A stretch of 49,974 nt of DNA from the NCBI GenBank assembly GCA_015501055.1, contig JADNYV010000258.1:1-49974 (forward strand). Reading direction: 5' to 3'. Below the pieces are notes generated by a model. It searched no databases, was not told the origin of the DNA, and saw only the letters and a list, made by a program, of their open reading frames with translations. This document shows, piece after piece, positions 11,773 to 22,439 of this stretch. This DNA is from Mucidula mucida (taxonomy: Eukaryota > Basidiomycota > Agaricomycetes > Agaricales > Physalacriaceae). Position 1 is the stretch's first letter, and each line of letters starts with the position of its first letter. A program made the position numbers and the translations under genes.

Positions 11773-13179
11773 ATGTCGACGACTCTTACAGAAACTATCT
11801 CGGCTCCGCAGGCGCCTGATATTGGCTATCATCCCGACGAGGCCAAGTGGCGAGCACGCACTGCTCAGAGGCTTGCGCAAGATCCCAAGCTTCGTTCGTT
11901 GCCTCTGCCTGATGGTTTTCCGGCCAAGGTTGAAGGACCTATTGTCTGGGAAGGCAAGGATTGGACAGACGAGAGCCAATTTGTGTACAGGCTTAGCTCC
12001 AACGAGTTACAAGAGATTAACGAAGCCTTAGCTCACTTCAAAGGTTGACCTTATTTCTTCTGGCGCCAACCGTCACTGAACCATTTATATAGGTCTCGGC
12101 GTCAAGAAGGGATATATTAGCAAGGAGACGTTTCCGTTGCCTACGCTTGGACCCAAGCTGTATGAACTAGCACGCGAACTGTACGAAGGTCGCGGGTTTT
12201 TCGTTCTGAGAACGATCCCGGTCGACGAATATTCCCGCGAGGATTTGGTCATCGTCTATACAGGTAGGCCCTCTGCCCCAAATTTCCAGGACATTTCAAC
12301 CTACATCTCACAGGCGTGTCTTCCCACGTCGGCTCCGACCGTGGCAAACAAGACTCCAAGAACTCGGTGGTATTGCACATCAAGGACCTCAGTCCCAAGC
12401 ACGCGAAAGGCGCGAGCGGGATTGGATACTCGGCACACACCAGCGACCGCCAAACGTTCCATACGGATCAGGGCGACCTGATATCGCTCCTCACGCTGGA
12501 GACGGCTGCTGAGGGCGGTGTCTCCAAGCTCGCTAGTAGCAGCCGCGTGTACAATGAGATCGCCGCGACGCGTCCAGATCTCATCCACACCTTGTCCGAA
12601 CCGTGGCCTATTGACAGGTTAGTATTTTCCCATCTTGTGTAATCTACTTAGTACTTAGCTCTAAATACGCGCAGGTTCGGTGCGGACCCGGCATATGTTA
12701 TGCGCCCCGTCCTTTGGAACGTCGATGGCAACATCATCATCCAATATACGCGCCGCCAGTTCACAGGATACTCGGCCCAAGTCCGCAGTCCCAACATCCC
12801 GCCTCTCACCGAGGCCCAAGCGGAGGCGCTCGACGCGCTGCAGTTCACTGCTGAGAAATTCGCTTATGATATGACGCTCCAGAAGGGCGACATCCAATAC
12901 ATCAGTAGCTTGGGATTGCTTCACGCGCGCGAAGGGTTCCGCGATGAGGAGGATCATACGTACGTTTCTTTTGCCGTAGAGTGAGTTGCTCATGTGAGAG
13001 GTAGGAGACACTTGATACGCTTGTGGCTGAGGAACGGGGAGCTGGCGTGGAAGATGCCCGATATCCTGAAGCCGTATTGGGATCGGATGTATTCGCTTGG
13101 GCCGGACCAGCAGGAGTTTCCTCTCGAGGCGGAGTTGCGCACGAAGCATTCGGGTGGCCTTCCTCCTGGCGCGAAGTAG
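11773..13179 (+). CDS. TauD/TfdA-type Fe(II)/2-oxoglutarate dioxygenase
   Basis: This is a non-heme iron dioxygenase with the TauD/TfdA fold, which couples oxidation of a small substrate to decarboxylation of 2-oxoglutarate. Five exons (11773-12044, about 12093-12262, 12314-12617, 12675-12958, about 13006-13179) give roughly 400 residues. The iron ligands are visible as His-Thr-Asp in QTFHTDQGDLISLL (about residue 195) and His in SLGLLHAREGF (about residue 330). The 2-oxoglutarate-binding Arg is in the final exon block RHLIRLWLR, joined by a splice that completes DEEDHT-RHLIRLWLR. The start MSTTLTETISAPQAPDIGY is supported by the nearby TATA-like box. Basidiomycete members commonly carry the label taurine catabolism dioxygenase, but the substrate cannot be read from sequence. 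All key residues are present. Confidence 0.88.
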
Positions 13180-13790
13180 TAAATCAAACTAACTACATAT
13201 TGAAAGCCCTGACCAGTATAATATGCAACTGATACGCCGTTTTGTGTTGATGAACTCGGAGGCATCCGATTCCGCTCCTCTTTAAACACTATTATAAAAC
13301 AGAACACTATAAAGAGCCTTCCACCTGTCAGCATTCTACTGTCTGAAGTTTAGTACGAAGTAGAGATGTCGCACGCCAGATCATTCCTCTAAATGTGAAA
13401 GCCTAGGAGGATGTTCAGGTCGATCGACTACTGACGGATAGTACACTACCACTTCATGCGGAATGGTAAGGCCGCTCAAGCGATTGCAGAGCAAATTCAA
13501 ACACTTGAGACTCCTTACTTTCAATATCACATGGATTCCTCATGTGTACGAAAGCGACGCCACACATGTACATATACTCAACTCAAGGTGCGCGAGCGAA
13601 AATGGAATGCCAACAGTAATCATGGCAGTATCTGAGTTCTCTTATCCTGCGCCGCAGTTTCTTCCTGTCCAAGGTCCATCGTAGTTTCATTATGCCACAT
13701 TCCAAGCAAGACTTGGTGATTTTCCCCTTTACAACCAATAACCCCAAAAGCGAAACCACAGAAACCTTTTACAGCAACATACGTAACAGA
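13180..13790. other. Intergenic stretch, no gene seen
   Basis: Only short frames lacking motifs; 3' flank of the dioxygenase and of the secreted-protein pseudogene. Confidence 0.45.
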
Positions 13791-14273
13791 CTAAACGGGA
13801 GAGCAAGTAAACGAGCTCGTCAGATCATTGAAACTCTGCGTCCCAGCAATTCCCTGGACATTGAAGAAGTCCCAAGCTCCGCCGGTGAGCACGGCGACAT
13901 CGTGGTCGTTCACACCACCGTTGAGGCAGCCAAAGTCCCTAGTAACGTGGTTTCAAATCGTCCGGGACGTAGAGAAGGGAGAGTTCATATCAAAGAACGT
14001 GCAAACGAAGCCTCCCGGAACTTCTGCGTAGGAGACCTCCTTGTTCAAGAAGCTGAGGCCTCCGGTGAGGTTCACACACGAGTCGGACACGACGGGGACT
14101 GTGACTCAGCCGGCGGTCGGGTTAATGCCAGAGCAGACAGTGATGGTAGCGGGCGCAAGCTGTTTCGTGGATTAGCATATTGGCGTATGAAGTATAGTGT
14201 GAACAAGACGTACGGGTGCTGCTGCCGCGACTGCAGCAAGCGCAAAAGCGACGAGAGTGGATTTCGAGAACAT
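13791..14273 (-). pseudogene. Broken gene for a small secreted protein
   Basis: Read on the minus strand from the ATG at 14273, the first exon gives MFSKSTLVAFALAAVAAAAP, a clear signal peptide. A GT..AG intron (about 14161-14212) follows, then APATITVCSGINPTAG, a TGA stop, VTVPVVSDSCVNLTGG, LSFLNKEV, VPGGFVCTFF, and later FGCLNGGVNDHDVAVLTGG, WDFFNVQGIAGTQ and FNDLTSSFTCSPV before TAG at 13791. The in-frame TGA sits where a Cys would be expected. A second intron is evident between CTFF and FGCL, with a good acceptor, but its donor reads TATGAA instead of GT. The protein would be a roughly 125-residue Cys-containing secreted protein of a kind common in Agaricomycetes; I recognise the style, not a named family. 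Two independent lesions suggest a pseudogene, though base-call errors could imitate them. Confidence 0.7.
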
Positions 14274-15247
14274 TTTTTATGAGTATTGAAGCTGAAGCCC
14301 TGAGGTGTAAAGAGCTAAAGAACCGCACTCTAGTCTCTGGTCCACACAGTTTCAAAACAAGACGACTGTCGATTCCCGTGCTTTGGTCACGGTGAAATTG
14401 CGGGGCCGCTCGCTGTGCGCTGAGGCTCGAGACGGTGACCCTCCGGGAGGTGAAGATTCCGGATAAGTAAGGTAGCCAACTCTACACAAATGAAGTGAAC
14501 ATACAGAACGCCAACTGCGGCAGGTACTCTCTCAGGACCAGCTTCTAGTTGGATAAGGGCTGAATCTAGCAGTACAAGCCAGCGCTGAAAAACTCGTAGG
14601 ATACGGCAGTAGCATCCTTGGCTACGTCGTCGACAGTAGAGAACTTCAGCACAGGCACGATCACGTGCACTTTTAGTGCTTTAAAAATCCTCCGTACACA
14701 TACTTACTCGCACGACTAAATGGACTCGAGGTACCTGAGATGGTAATCATCTTGACCATAGTTATGTGGTGAATCCTGCGAGTATACCATGGCGTGACAT
14801 ATAGTACCATAAGAGTTGTGGTGCTATATGCCTCAGTCGACCCATAGTAGAACTGGCATATATCTTTCCCTGCACTCATTCCGACACGGCGCTTAACTTC
14901 AATCCTCCTTACACATACTCGCATGACTGATTGAGCCTCAGGCAATCGATATGATGATCATCTTCATCTACGTTCTGTAGAGCTCTATACCGTCGCTTCT
15001 TCGATGCCAATAGATCCTGGCATAAGTATAATGGAAGGAGATAAATCTACTGGTGAGTAGAAGAATAAAGTGAATTACCTTGTGTCTTGAAACATTAGAT
15101 GCATCATTCGCGGCGTACAGTGAAGCGCTAAAGAACTAGTCTTTTGATAACCGGAACCTGTGGCCACGTCCGTCGTATGTCATAGCGGTTCAACATATTC
15201 AAGGTGTGTACTCTTGTGGGCAAAAAATGGCGCTCTTCGTAGCGCTC
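14274..15247. other. Intergenic stretch with a possible gene remnant and a diverged direct repeat
   Basis: On the minus strand about 14585-14670 a frame reads VIVPVLKFSTVDDVAKDATAV and ends FFSAGLYC then stop, which could be the last exon of a lost gene. Two related segments, about 14688-14757 and 14902-14968, share TCCTCCKTACACATACT and a GATSATCATCTT-type end, so they look like an old direct duplication. No complete gene is supported. Confidence 0.35.
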
Positions 15248-15252
15248 ACGTA

Positions 15253-15554
15253 TGTCGAAGGAGCAGTCGTGGCTGTGCACGACACGTCCCAATCCGGCAT
15301 CTTCCGGAACCTTCGCGTACATACTCGTTCACGCGGATTTGGGACGTTCGCTCGTCTGCTCACTCAGCAAATAAGTCAAGTATTTATTCCAGTAGATAGT
15401 AGAACATTCTAGTACTCTACAATTTGTAGTATATATATACGCGGCCTGCAAGGCCCTCAGTATAATCTAATTACTCTTACTTCTCCCTCATCCTCACATA
15501 GCTCGAGTCTCGCAGTTAGCCACTGCAACATCATATTCCCCATATTCTACAACA
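15253..15554 (+). repeat. 5' LTR of the copia element (302 bp)
   Basis: It starts TGTCGAAGGAGCAG and ends ATTCTACAACA. A TATATATATA run at about 15430-15440 can serve as the core promoter, placing the start of the RNA in the last third of the LTR. Compared with the 3' LTR it has 20 extra bases after GGCTGTGCA, bounded by a GCA repeat. Confidence 0.95.
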
Positions 15555-15567
15555 GGTTATGGGCCCC
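15553..15567 (+). promoter_or_regulatory. Primer-binding site matching tRNA-iMet anticodon arm
   Basis: Directly after the LTR the sequence GGTTATGGGCCC (15555-15566) is complementary to GGGCCCATAACC, the anticodon stem-loop of eukaryotic initiator tRNA-Met. This suggests priming from a cleaved half tRNA, as known for Drosophila copia and yeast Ty5, not from a tRNA 3' end. The site does not begin with TGG, the complement of the CCA end. Confidence 0.7.
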
Positions 15568-15629
15568 GACCTTAACTAAACTATACCAAGACTCACTATA
15601 CAACTTACCTCACCAAAACACATACCATA

Positions 15630-16844
15630 ATGTCCGACTCTCTCCCTTCATCGCTCTTCCGTATTGAGCTCCTCCAAGAGCACAACTGGGTTCCGTACAA
15701 GCGTCGTGTCACCGCGATCTTGCGAGAACGAGGTCTCTTGAAGTACGCCGACGGCACGACCAAAATCCCTGTGCCGGCAGATGCCAACAACATCACTACG
15801 GAGGAAGCAACCAAAATTAGGAAATGGGAAGAAGAAGACGGACGAGCGCAGACACAAATCGAGCTCACCTTGAGTGACTCGCAGATGATACATATCGCGG
15901 GAGCCAAGACAGCAGCCGAAATGTGGTCGCAGCTGAAGTTAGTGAAGGAAGCTAGAGGAAAATTAGGGATACTATCACTCCGCCGCCGTCTTTACCGCAC
16001 CGTTGCCGACGAATCTACAGACATCACCGAACACACCACCGAAATGCGCCGCGTCCAGGAAGAACTCGGCATATTGGGAAGTGTCGTCACCGACGAAGAC
16101 TTCCTAATGCTACTCATCAGTTCATTGCCTGAGTCCTGGGACCAATTCACATCAGCGTACCTTGGTGCTACCGGAAATAACCCCACCGTTACCTCCCACG
16201 AGTTCATCTCCATCATTCAGGAAGAGAACCGACGCCGAAAGGAGAAGTCTGGTGAGGGCGAATCAGCCATGTACGCGCGAAGCGGAAGACAGACAGGCAG
16301 AAACTGGAATGGCAGAGACTCCACGTCAGGGAGAGTATCCGACGATGTTGAGTGCTTTAACTGCCACAAACGAGGCCACACCAAGAACCAATGTTGGTCA
16401 AAGGGTGGCGGTCAGGAAGGAAAAGGCCCGGGCAGGAACAAAAGGAAGAAGGAGAGATCTAACCAGGCCCAGTCAGGGAATGCCCACGATGATGTAGTCG
16501 AGACGTCTTACCACGTAGCGGAGACGAAACCGCAATTCGATAACCACTTCGCCCGTTACACCTGGCTCTCAGACTCAGGCACAACGTCACATATCTCCAA
16601 TGACCGCGCTACCTTTGTCGACTTTCGGCCGCTCGAGGCAACCTCCATCAATGGCATCGGAAACATCGCAATCAAAGCTGTGGGCAGAGGAACAGTCCTG
16701 TTAGACTGCAAAGTCAATGGGCAAACTATCACTCACAAGCTCAAAGACACATTATTTGCCCCGAATGCCGCCAACAACCTCATCTCCATCAGCAGACTCG
16801 ATGACGCCGGGATGGAAGCCTCATTTAAAGGAGGTCAGGTGTGA
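15630..16844 (+). pseudogene. copia gag and protease part of gag-pol
   Basis: This frame of 404 residues starts MSDSLPSSLFRIELL, about 75 bp after the 5' LTR. It has the copia gag block WVPYKRRVTAILRERGL, QMIHIAGAKTAAEMW and LISSLPESWDQF, the nucleocapsid zinc knuckle CFNCHKRGHTKNQC (about residues 247-260), and the aspartic protease active site WLSDSGTTSHISN (about 311). It stops at TGA 16842-16844. Immediately after the TGA the same frame continues with FLRRDGKVLAEG and then the pre-integrase block, so the stop is a mutation inside the polyprotein, not the normal end. Confidence 0.9.
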
Positions 16845-19788
16845 TTCCTCCGCAGAGACGGGAAAGTCCTAGCGGAAGGACAGAAGACGCGCCGACTGTA
16901 CCTTATGAAGGCATGCGCACGCGTTGTAGCGCCCGAGCAGTCAAATGTCGCCGAAACAAGCAACAAAGACACATGGGATGCATGGCATCGAAAGATGGGA
17001 CACCTAGGAAAGGCAGGGTTAGAAAGACTGAAAGGGAAGGACTCGTTGAAGGACTTACCATATCGGACGACTCGCCGCCGCTCAGCCAATGCGAAGCCTG
17101 TATCCAGGCAAAGATGACACTCCGCCCATTCCCGCAGGAAGCGAAAAACCGATGCAAACAGCCAGGAGAATTGACCCATGGCGATATTTGGGGTCCAGCC
17201 CGCGTCGAGTCCCTGCAGAAGTCAAAATACTCCATCATGTTCACCGACGACGCGACACGCCGCTGCAGACCTGAGTTTCTAAAACAGAAGTCAGAGTCAT
17301 TTCGAAAAATGAAGGAATACATTACCTTTATCAAGCAGCAGGATGGAGTCAAACCCAAAGTCATTCGGGTAGACAACGCTAAAGAACTGACAGGCGGGCA
17401 TGGTTGAAGAAGGAAGGAATTCACTTACAGACACCGGCACCATATGCCCACTCATCAAACGGGGTAGCTGAACGATTTAATCGCACCCTAGTTGAACTCG
17501 CCCGCGCAATGCTTATCGCGCGAGGCCTTCCATCGTTCCTGTGGGAATGCGCGGTTGAGTATGCGGCATATATCCGCAATCGCGCACCGACACGTGCGCT
17601 CGAAGGAAAGACACCGGAAGAAGCTTGGACAGGCAAGAAGCCCGACATCTCGCATCTCCGGGAGTTTGGGTGTCCAGTCTGGGTGAAAAGAGAAGGCAAA
17701 AACTTGTCAAAACTTGGCGGAAACTCGAGCAAAGCAACAAAGCATACCTTCGTCGGGTTTTCAGACGACCCCGTAGTCATAAAATACTACGACGCGGGCC
17801 TGCGATCCATCCGGGAATCACGGAACTACGAGTTTGTGCAGCCGGCACCAGCAGTTGACGTCGAAAACATTGACAATATGCGGCTCGAGGGGGAGACAGG
17901 AGGTGCTAGCGACCCGCAATTGCCAGAAAAGTCTGAGCAGGATACGGATCAGCAGAAGAAAGAGGCACCAACAGCAGTCAACCCACCAATTACGCCACCG
18001 ACAATCCCCAAGCCATCACAAATCCCGAAACCACCATCAGGACCAATCCGGCGGTCTAGTCGCACCGCGACAGATCACAACTATGCCAAACTCAACAACC
18101 CAAATGCTCGTTCATCCCAAACATCACGAATCCCTCGTCCGTCGCCATCCGAGCACAGTCCACCCGAGTCCGCAAATCTTGCCGTCATACAGAGCTATCT
18201 TGCCGGTGATGGCGAGCACATGGACCGCGATGACTTCCCGCGAAGCCTAGCAGAGGCACAAGCCTCGCTCGAATGGCCCAAGTGGAAAGAGGCTATGGAT
18301 GAGGAAATCAGCATGCTTCATCAGATGGGAACATGGGAATTAAACGACTTACCAGATGGACGAGACGTCGTGGGGTGCAGATGGACATTCATCAAAAAGT
18401 ACGATGAACATGGACAGGTGTCACGGTACAAAGCCAGACTTGTCGCACAGGGATTTTCACAAATCCCTGGTGTAGACTACACCGAGACATTCGCGCCAGT
18501 CGTTCGCCTTGAATCCGTACGAGCAGCCCTGGGAATCGCAGCCATTGAACACCTCGAAATAGGTCAGATGGATATCAAAGGCGCTTACCTAAATGGAGAA
18601 CTCGAAGAAGAAATCTTCATGAAGCAGCCGCCAGGGTATAACGACCAGTCCGGACGTGTTTGCCGACTTGTGAAAACTCTATATGGGTTGAAACAGTCAG
18701 GCCGAGAATGGAACAAAGAATTTGATAGGAAACTCACCTCCATCGGATTCTCGAAGCTCGACGCAGACTATTGCGTATACAAACGCATCCAGAACGGCCA
18801 AAAAGTGTTGATCACAGTATGGGTCGATGACTTGCTCATCTTCGCGGAAACGAATGACGACCTAGAGGCAACAAAAAGTCAGCTGAAGGAACTCTTCGAG
18901 ATAACAGACATGGGAGAGCCAAAGAAGATAATCGGAATAGAGATAGAGAGGAACCGCAGCAATGGATCTATCTCTCTATCCCAGGAACAATACATCGATG
19001 GGATACTCACCCGCTTTGGTCTCCACAATGTGTCGCCCGTCTCCACTCCACTGGACCCAAATGTTATCCTACGAAAGCGCCAAGAAGACGGCGAAGTCAA
19101 ATCCACCATCCGAAGCGGCTACCAGTCCGCGATAGGCTCGCTCATGTACGCGGCAATTGGAACGCGTCCTGACATTGCATACGCCGTCCAGACGCTAAGC
19201 CAGTTTTCATCGAATCCAGGTCCCGAACACTGGACAGCTGTGAAGCGAGTGTTCAGGTACCTATCTGGAACAAGAAACTACAAACTCACCTTCCGAGCTA
19301 ATGAAGAACAAGAAGTCATTTGTGCCGGATACAGCGACGCGGACTACGCGTCGAACCCAGACGATCGGAAATCCATCTCTGGCTACACATTCCTCATGGG
19401 AGGAGCAGCATTCGCATGGAGCTCGAAAAAACAATCCACCACCGCGCTATCATCCACAGAGGCAGAGTACACGGCTTTAGCCCATTCCACACGCCAGGCC
19501 ATCTGGAACAGAAACCTCTTAGAAGGCCTAGGCTATCCACAAGAAGAACCCACCTTGGTCTTCGAGGACAACCAATCCACCATCGCCATCGCGCACGACC
19601 CGCAATATCACGCCCGGTCAAAACACTTTGACGTCCAGAACCATTTTGTCCGCGAAAAAGTGGAGCACGGGATTATCGAGTTGGCCTATTGTCCTACGGA
19701 TGAGATGGTGGCCGACATATTTACGAAGGCACTGCCACGGCCCAAGCACGAGAAGTTTGTCCGAGAACTTGGACTGATGCCGGCTTGA
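16845..19788 (+). pseudogene. copia integrase, reverse transcriptase and RNase H part, frameshifted
   Basis: After the TGA the gag frame goes on with WDAWHRKMGHLGKAGLERL, the GAG-pre-integrase zinc region. Near 17050-17075 the homology moves to another frame (QCEACIQAK, HGDIWGPARV, FTDDATRR, VDNAKEL). Near 17395-17410 it moves again to a long open frame (17404-19788). That frame holds the integrase Glu in SNGVAERFNRTLVE, completing D,D,E, then copia reverse transcriptase (QMDIKGAYLNGELEEEIFM, LYGLKQSGREWN, VWVDDLLIF) and RNase H (GYSDADYASNPDDRKSISGY, SSTEAEYTAL, ADIFTKALPRPKHE). Catalytic residues all survive; only the frame is broken. Confidence 0.9.
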
Positions 19789-19795
19789 GGGGGAG
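19785..19795 (+). promoter_or_regulatory. Polypurine tract before the 3' LTR
   Basis: The purine run GAGGGGGAG at about 19786-19794 sits directly before the TG of the 3' LTR, overlapping the pol stop codon region. It is the expected plus-strand primer site. Confidence 0.8.
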
Positions 19796-20077
19796 TGTCG
19801 AAGGAGCAGTCGTGGCTGTGCATCTTCCGGAACCTTCGCGTACATACTCGTTCACGCGGATTTGGGACGTTCGCTCGTCTGCTCACTCAGCAAATAAGTC
19901 AAGTATTTATTCCAGTAGATAGTAGAACATTCTAGTACTCTACAATTTGTAGTATATATATACGCGGCCTGCAAGGCCCTCAGTATAATCTAATTACTCT
20001 TACTTCTCCCTCATCCTCACATAGCTCGAGTCTCGCAGTTAGCCACTGCAACATCATATTCCCCATATTCTACAACA
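19796..20077 (+). repeat. 3' LTR of the copia element (282 bp)
   Basis: It equals the 5' LTR at every base compared, apart from lacking 20 bp near position 30. Because both LTRs are copied from one template, that deletion must have happened after insertion, probably by slippage between GCA repeats. Confidence 0.95.
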
Positions 20078-20376
20078 ACGTAGTACTCCGATTCACCCGA
20101 AGCTGCCCATAGTGGTTTAGTGCGGCTTAGTACAGAGTGATGCGGTATGCACGGTTGAGCTCATGATTGACAGATGTAACTGAATGTTGCGTTGGTTGAC
20201 ACTGGTAGATGTGCCTAGTCGGCGAACGTTCAAGAAGTCACGGTAGTACTAACCTCAAGGCGACCTAAACCCACCGTTAAGAAATACTATAAAATAGTGA
20301 AAGCAATTCGTACCATACATCTACGTAGTGTCCACCCCAATAGGTCCTCATTAATATAATATGCAAGTATATACAG

Positions 20377-22304
20377 CTATGTAAGCCGCTGCAGCTCATC
20401 GTGAATCGAGAATCCCAGCCGCCGCTGCGTTTTTGTGGCTTTGCGCCCCCCAGTCGATCTGCAAAATAATAAGCAACGATCAAGTGTCGAGAAACGTTGC
20501 CATACCTCTGCTCCTGACACACAAAGCTCTCTGGGGCACCCTCCCAATCATCGAGCACATACTTGCCAGCCATTGAGCTCCCTTGCCCATCTCCATCTCC
20601 GAATAGATCAAGCGCGAGCTGTGTATGACTGACACCAGCATACGTAGTCGGGCACCGAGGGTTTATCAATATTCGCGCGGGGTGGAATACTGAGTTCGGT
20701 ATCGACAAGCGCGCCTCTGGAAGCGGTGCGACCTCGCCAGCCTCCTCATCCGACATGGCATCGTAATCTGACCCAGCATTTGCATCTGGGTCTGCAGGCT
20801 GTGCCTGTCGCGGATTTACGTCCTCCCGCTCCCCCCCAGGCTTCACCTGGACTGGTGCATCTCGCGCTTCCATCATCAACGGGTCTCGCGCAGCAATCTC
20901 AATTGCATGGAGATCCCGTCGACCGTTCTTCACGTTGTGTTCCAAGTCGACCTCCTCCATGGCGTCGCGCGCGGTACGTATCCAGAGATCGCGACAAAAC
21001 CATGCCTGGCTGCTATCGAGACACGGCGACTCTGCGTCTCGAACCGGTGCGCTTTCCGCTCTGCTCAGATTCTGGAAATTTGTACCGGCGCGATAGTGTA
21101 TACCTTTGTAATATGACTGGGCGGGATCGACGACATGTGTGCCTGCCTCACAGCAAAACACTTGGAAAGGGAGATGTTGGGCGTATCTAGATGCACCATT
21201 CTGGTCGCGTGGAGGGACAGCGTCCGACTTTGACGAGGACTTGGATTGTCTGAATTGATCGCCTTCAATATCGCGTGTTCTCCACCTATCAAGAGGTGAG
21301 CTCCAGTTCTCCGAAGCCTGTGGAAACGTACCTATCGGAAAAGATAAAAAATCCGTTGTGCTCCGCCCAATCCATCCCACAAACCATAGCGGCCTCGTTA
21401 GCAAAGCTAACCCGAATGGTCTCCAAAATGTCGTTGGGACAAGTAAAGCCTTTCAACCAGATAACTCGGTGAAACTCAATCTGTCGCTTCGCCTGCAACT
21501 CCCTCAGAGGATCCAGCGCCAAATTCCTCATATGAGCCTCCTCGAGCGGGTAATATGCGGCTCCAGGATCCTCGGTCATACCTGGAACCCGCCTTATCCT
21601 GAACGGCACACCCAGCAGAATCAAGACGGCTTCGCACAAGTCTGTGAGCGTTTCCGTCGAGTCTGTAGAGTCATAGTCGAGCATGGAGACAAAGATATTG
21701 TTCGTTCCGAGACGTTTGGCCATCTGTACTATCACAGCGAGCTGGTCGACAAGAAAGTGGTCCGCCGAGTGAATAACGATGGCAATGTAGTAAAGCTGGC
21801 CGTCGCGAACGAGGTCGTCGTATGTCTCCTCGTGCTTGTTCTGACCAAATGGTCGCGTAAGGGTGGGACATAGGGCGGCGACCCAGCCGTTGAGCGACAA
21901 TAGCTGGTCGATGGCGCTGAGGACGTGCTGGGCATCCATGTTGGCTGTCTCCTTGCTCGTCATGCTGTATCACACATAAGCTGGGGATCTGGAAAATAGG
22001 CGAAGACATACTATGGCATTTGAAAGCGCTCCCAGTAATCGTTGACGCCGTTCCGCACGACGTGCGACAGCAGATCCGTCCGCTCGTCCCGTCCCATGCG
22101 CGCCTGCAGAAACTTGTGCCGCTGCACATTGAGCGTCTTGTCCGGCCTCGTCGCGCGTTCAATGAAGTTGTGCTGCTCGATTTCCAGGCTCGACGATGTC
22201 CGTGAGCTCGTCTCGGACGGCGAGAAAAGCAGTCGTATAAGGAAAATGGCGGCGACGAGGGCGAGCAGACGGGAGAGACTCCGCCGTCGCAGCGATAAGG
22301 CCAT
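20377..22304 (-). CDS. CAP59/CMT1-type alpha-1,3-mannosyltransferase, type II membrane protein
   Basis: The product resembles the basidiomycete GT69 family (Cryptococcus CMT1 and CAP59), Golgi enzymes that add alpha-1,3-mannose to glycans or capsule polymer. MALSLRRRSLSRLLALVAAIFL gives a short basic cytosolic tail and a membrane anchor. The family core follows: YYIAIVIHSADHFL, NIFVSMLDYDSTDSTETL with its acidic cluster, VPFRIRR, EFHRVIWLKGFTCPNDILE, EAAMVCGMDWAEHNGFFIFSDRWRTRDIEGD, QVFCCEAGTHVVDPAQSYYKG, SPCLDSSQAWFCRDLW, and RILINPRCPTTYAGVSHTQLALDLFG. The end STGGRKATKTQRRLGFSIHDELQRLT comes from a last exon reached over an intron at about 20462-20508. Other introns lie near 21968-22008 and 21288-21338, and each splice keeps frame. 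About 590 residues. Substrate specificity is inference. Confidence 0.88.
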
Positions 22305-22439
22305 TCTGAAGTGACGAGGAGAAGGAGAGTCGTATTCGGCCCCTTTAACTTCGTCCGTGTCTATACACGTGGTATCCTTTGCAAAAACGCGTCGCTTAAA
22401 GTTAAGATTACTATACAACATCCATGTGCTATGTATATG

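Larger units (their letters stand above)
15248..20082 (+). mobile_element. Ty1/copia LTR retrotransposon, complete but with broken gag-pol
   Basis: The element runs from 15253 to 20077 and is flanked by the 5-bp target duplication ACGTA (15248-15252 and 20078-20082). LTRs start TG and end CA. Domain order is gag with CCHC knuckle, protease, integrase, reverse transcriptase, RNase H, which defines the copia group. The two LTRs are identical over the part I compared base by base, except for one 20-bp gap, so insertion was recent. The reading frame is nevertheless interrupted three times, which makes this copy non-autonomous. Confidence 0.95.
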
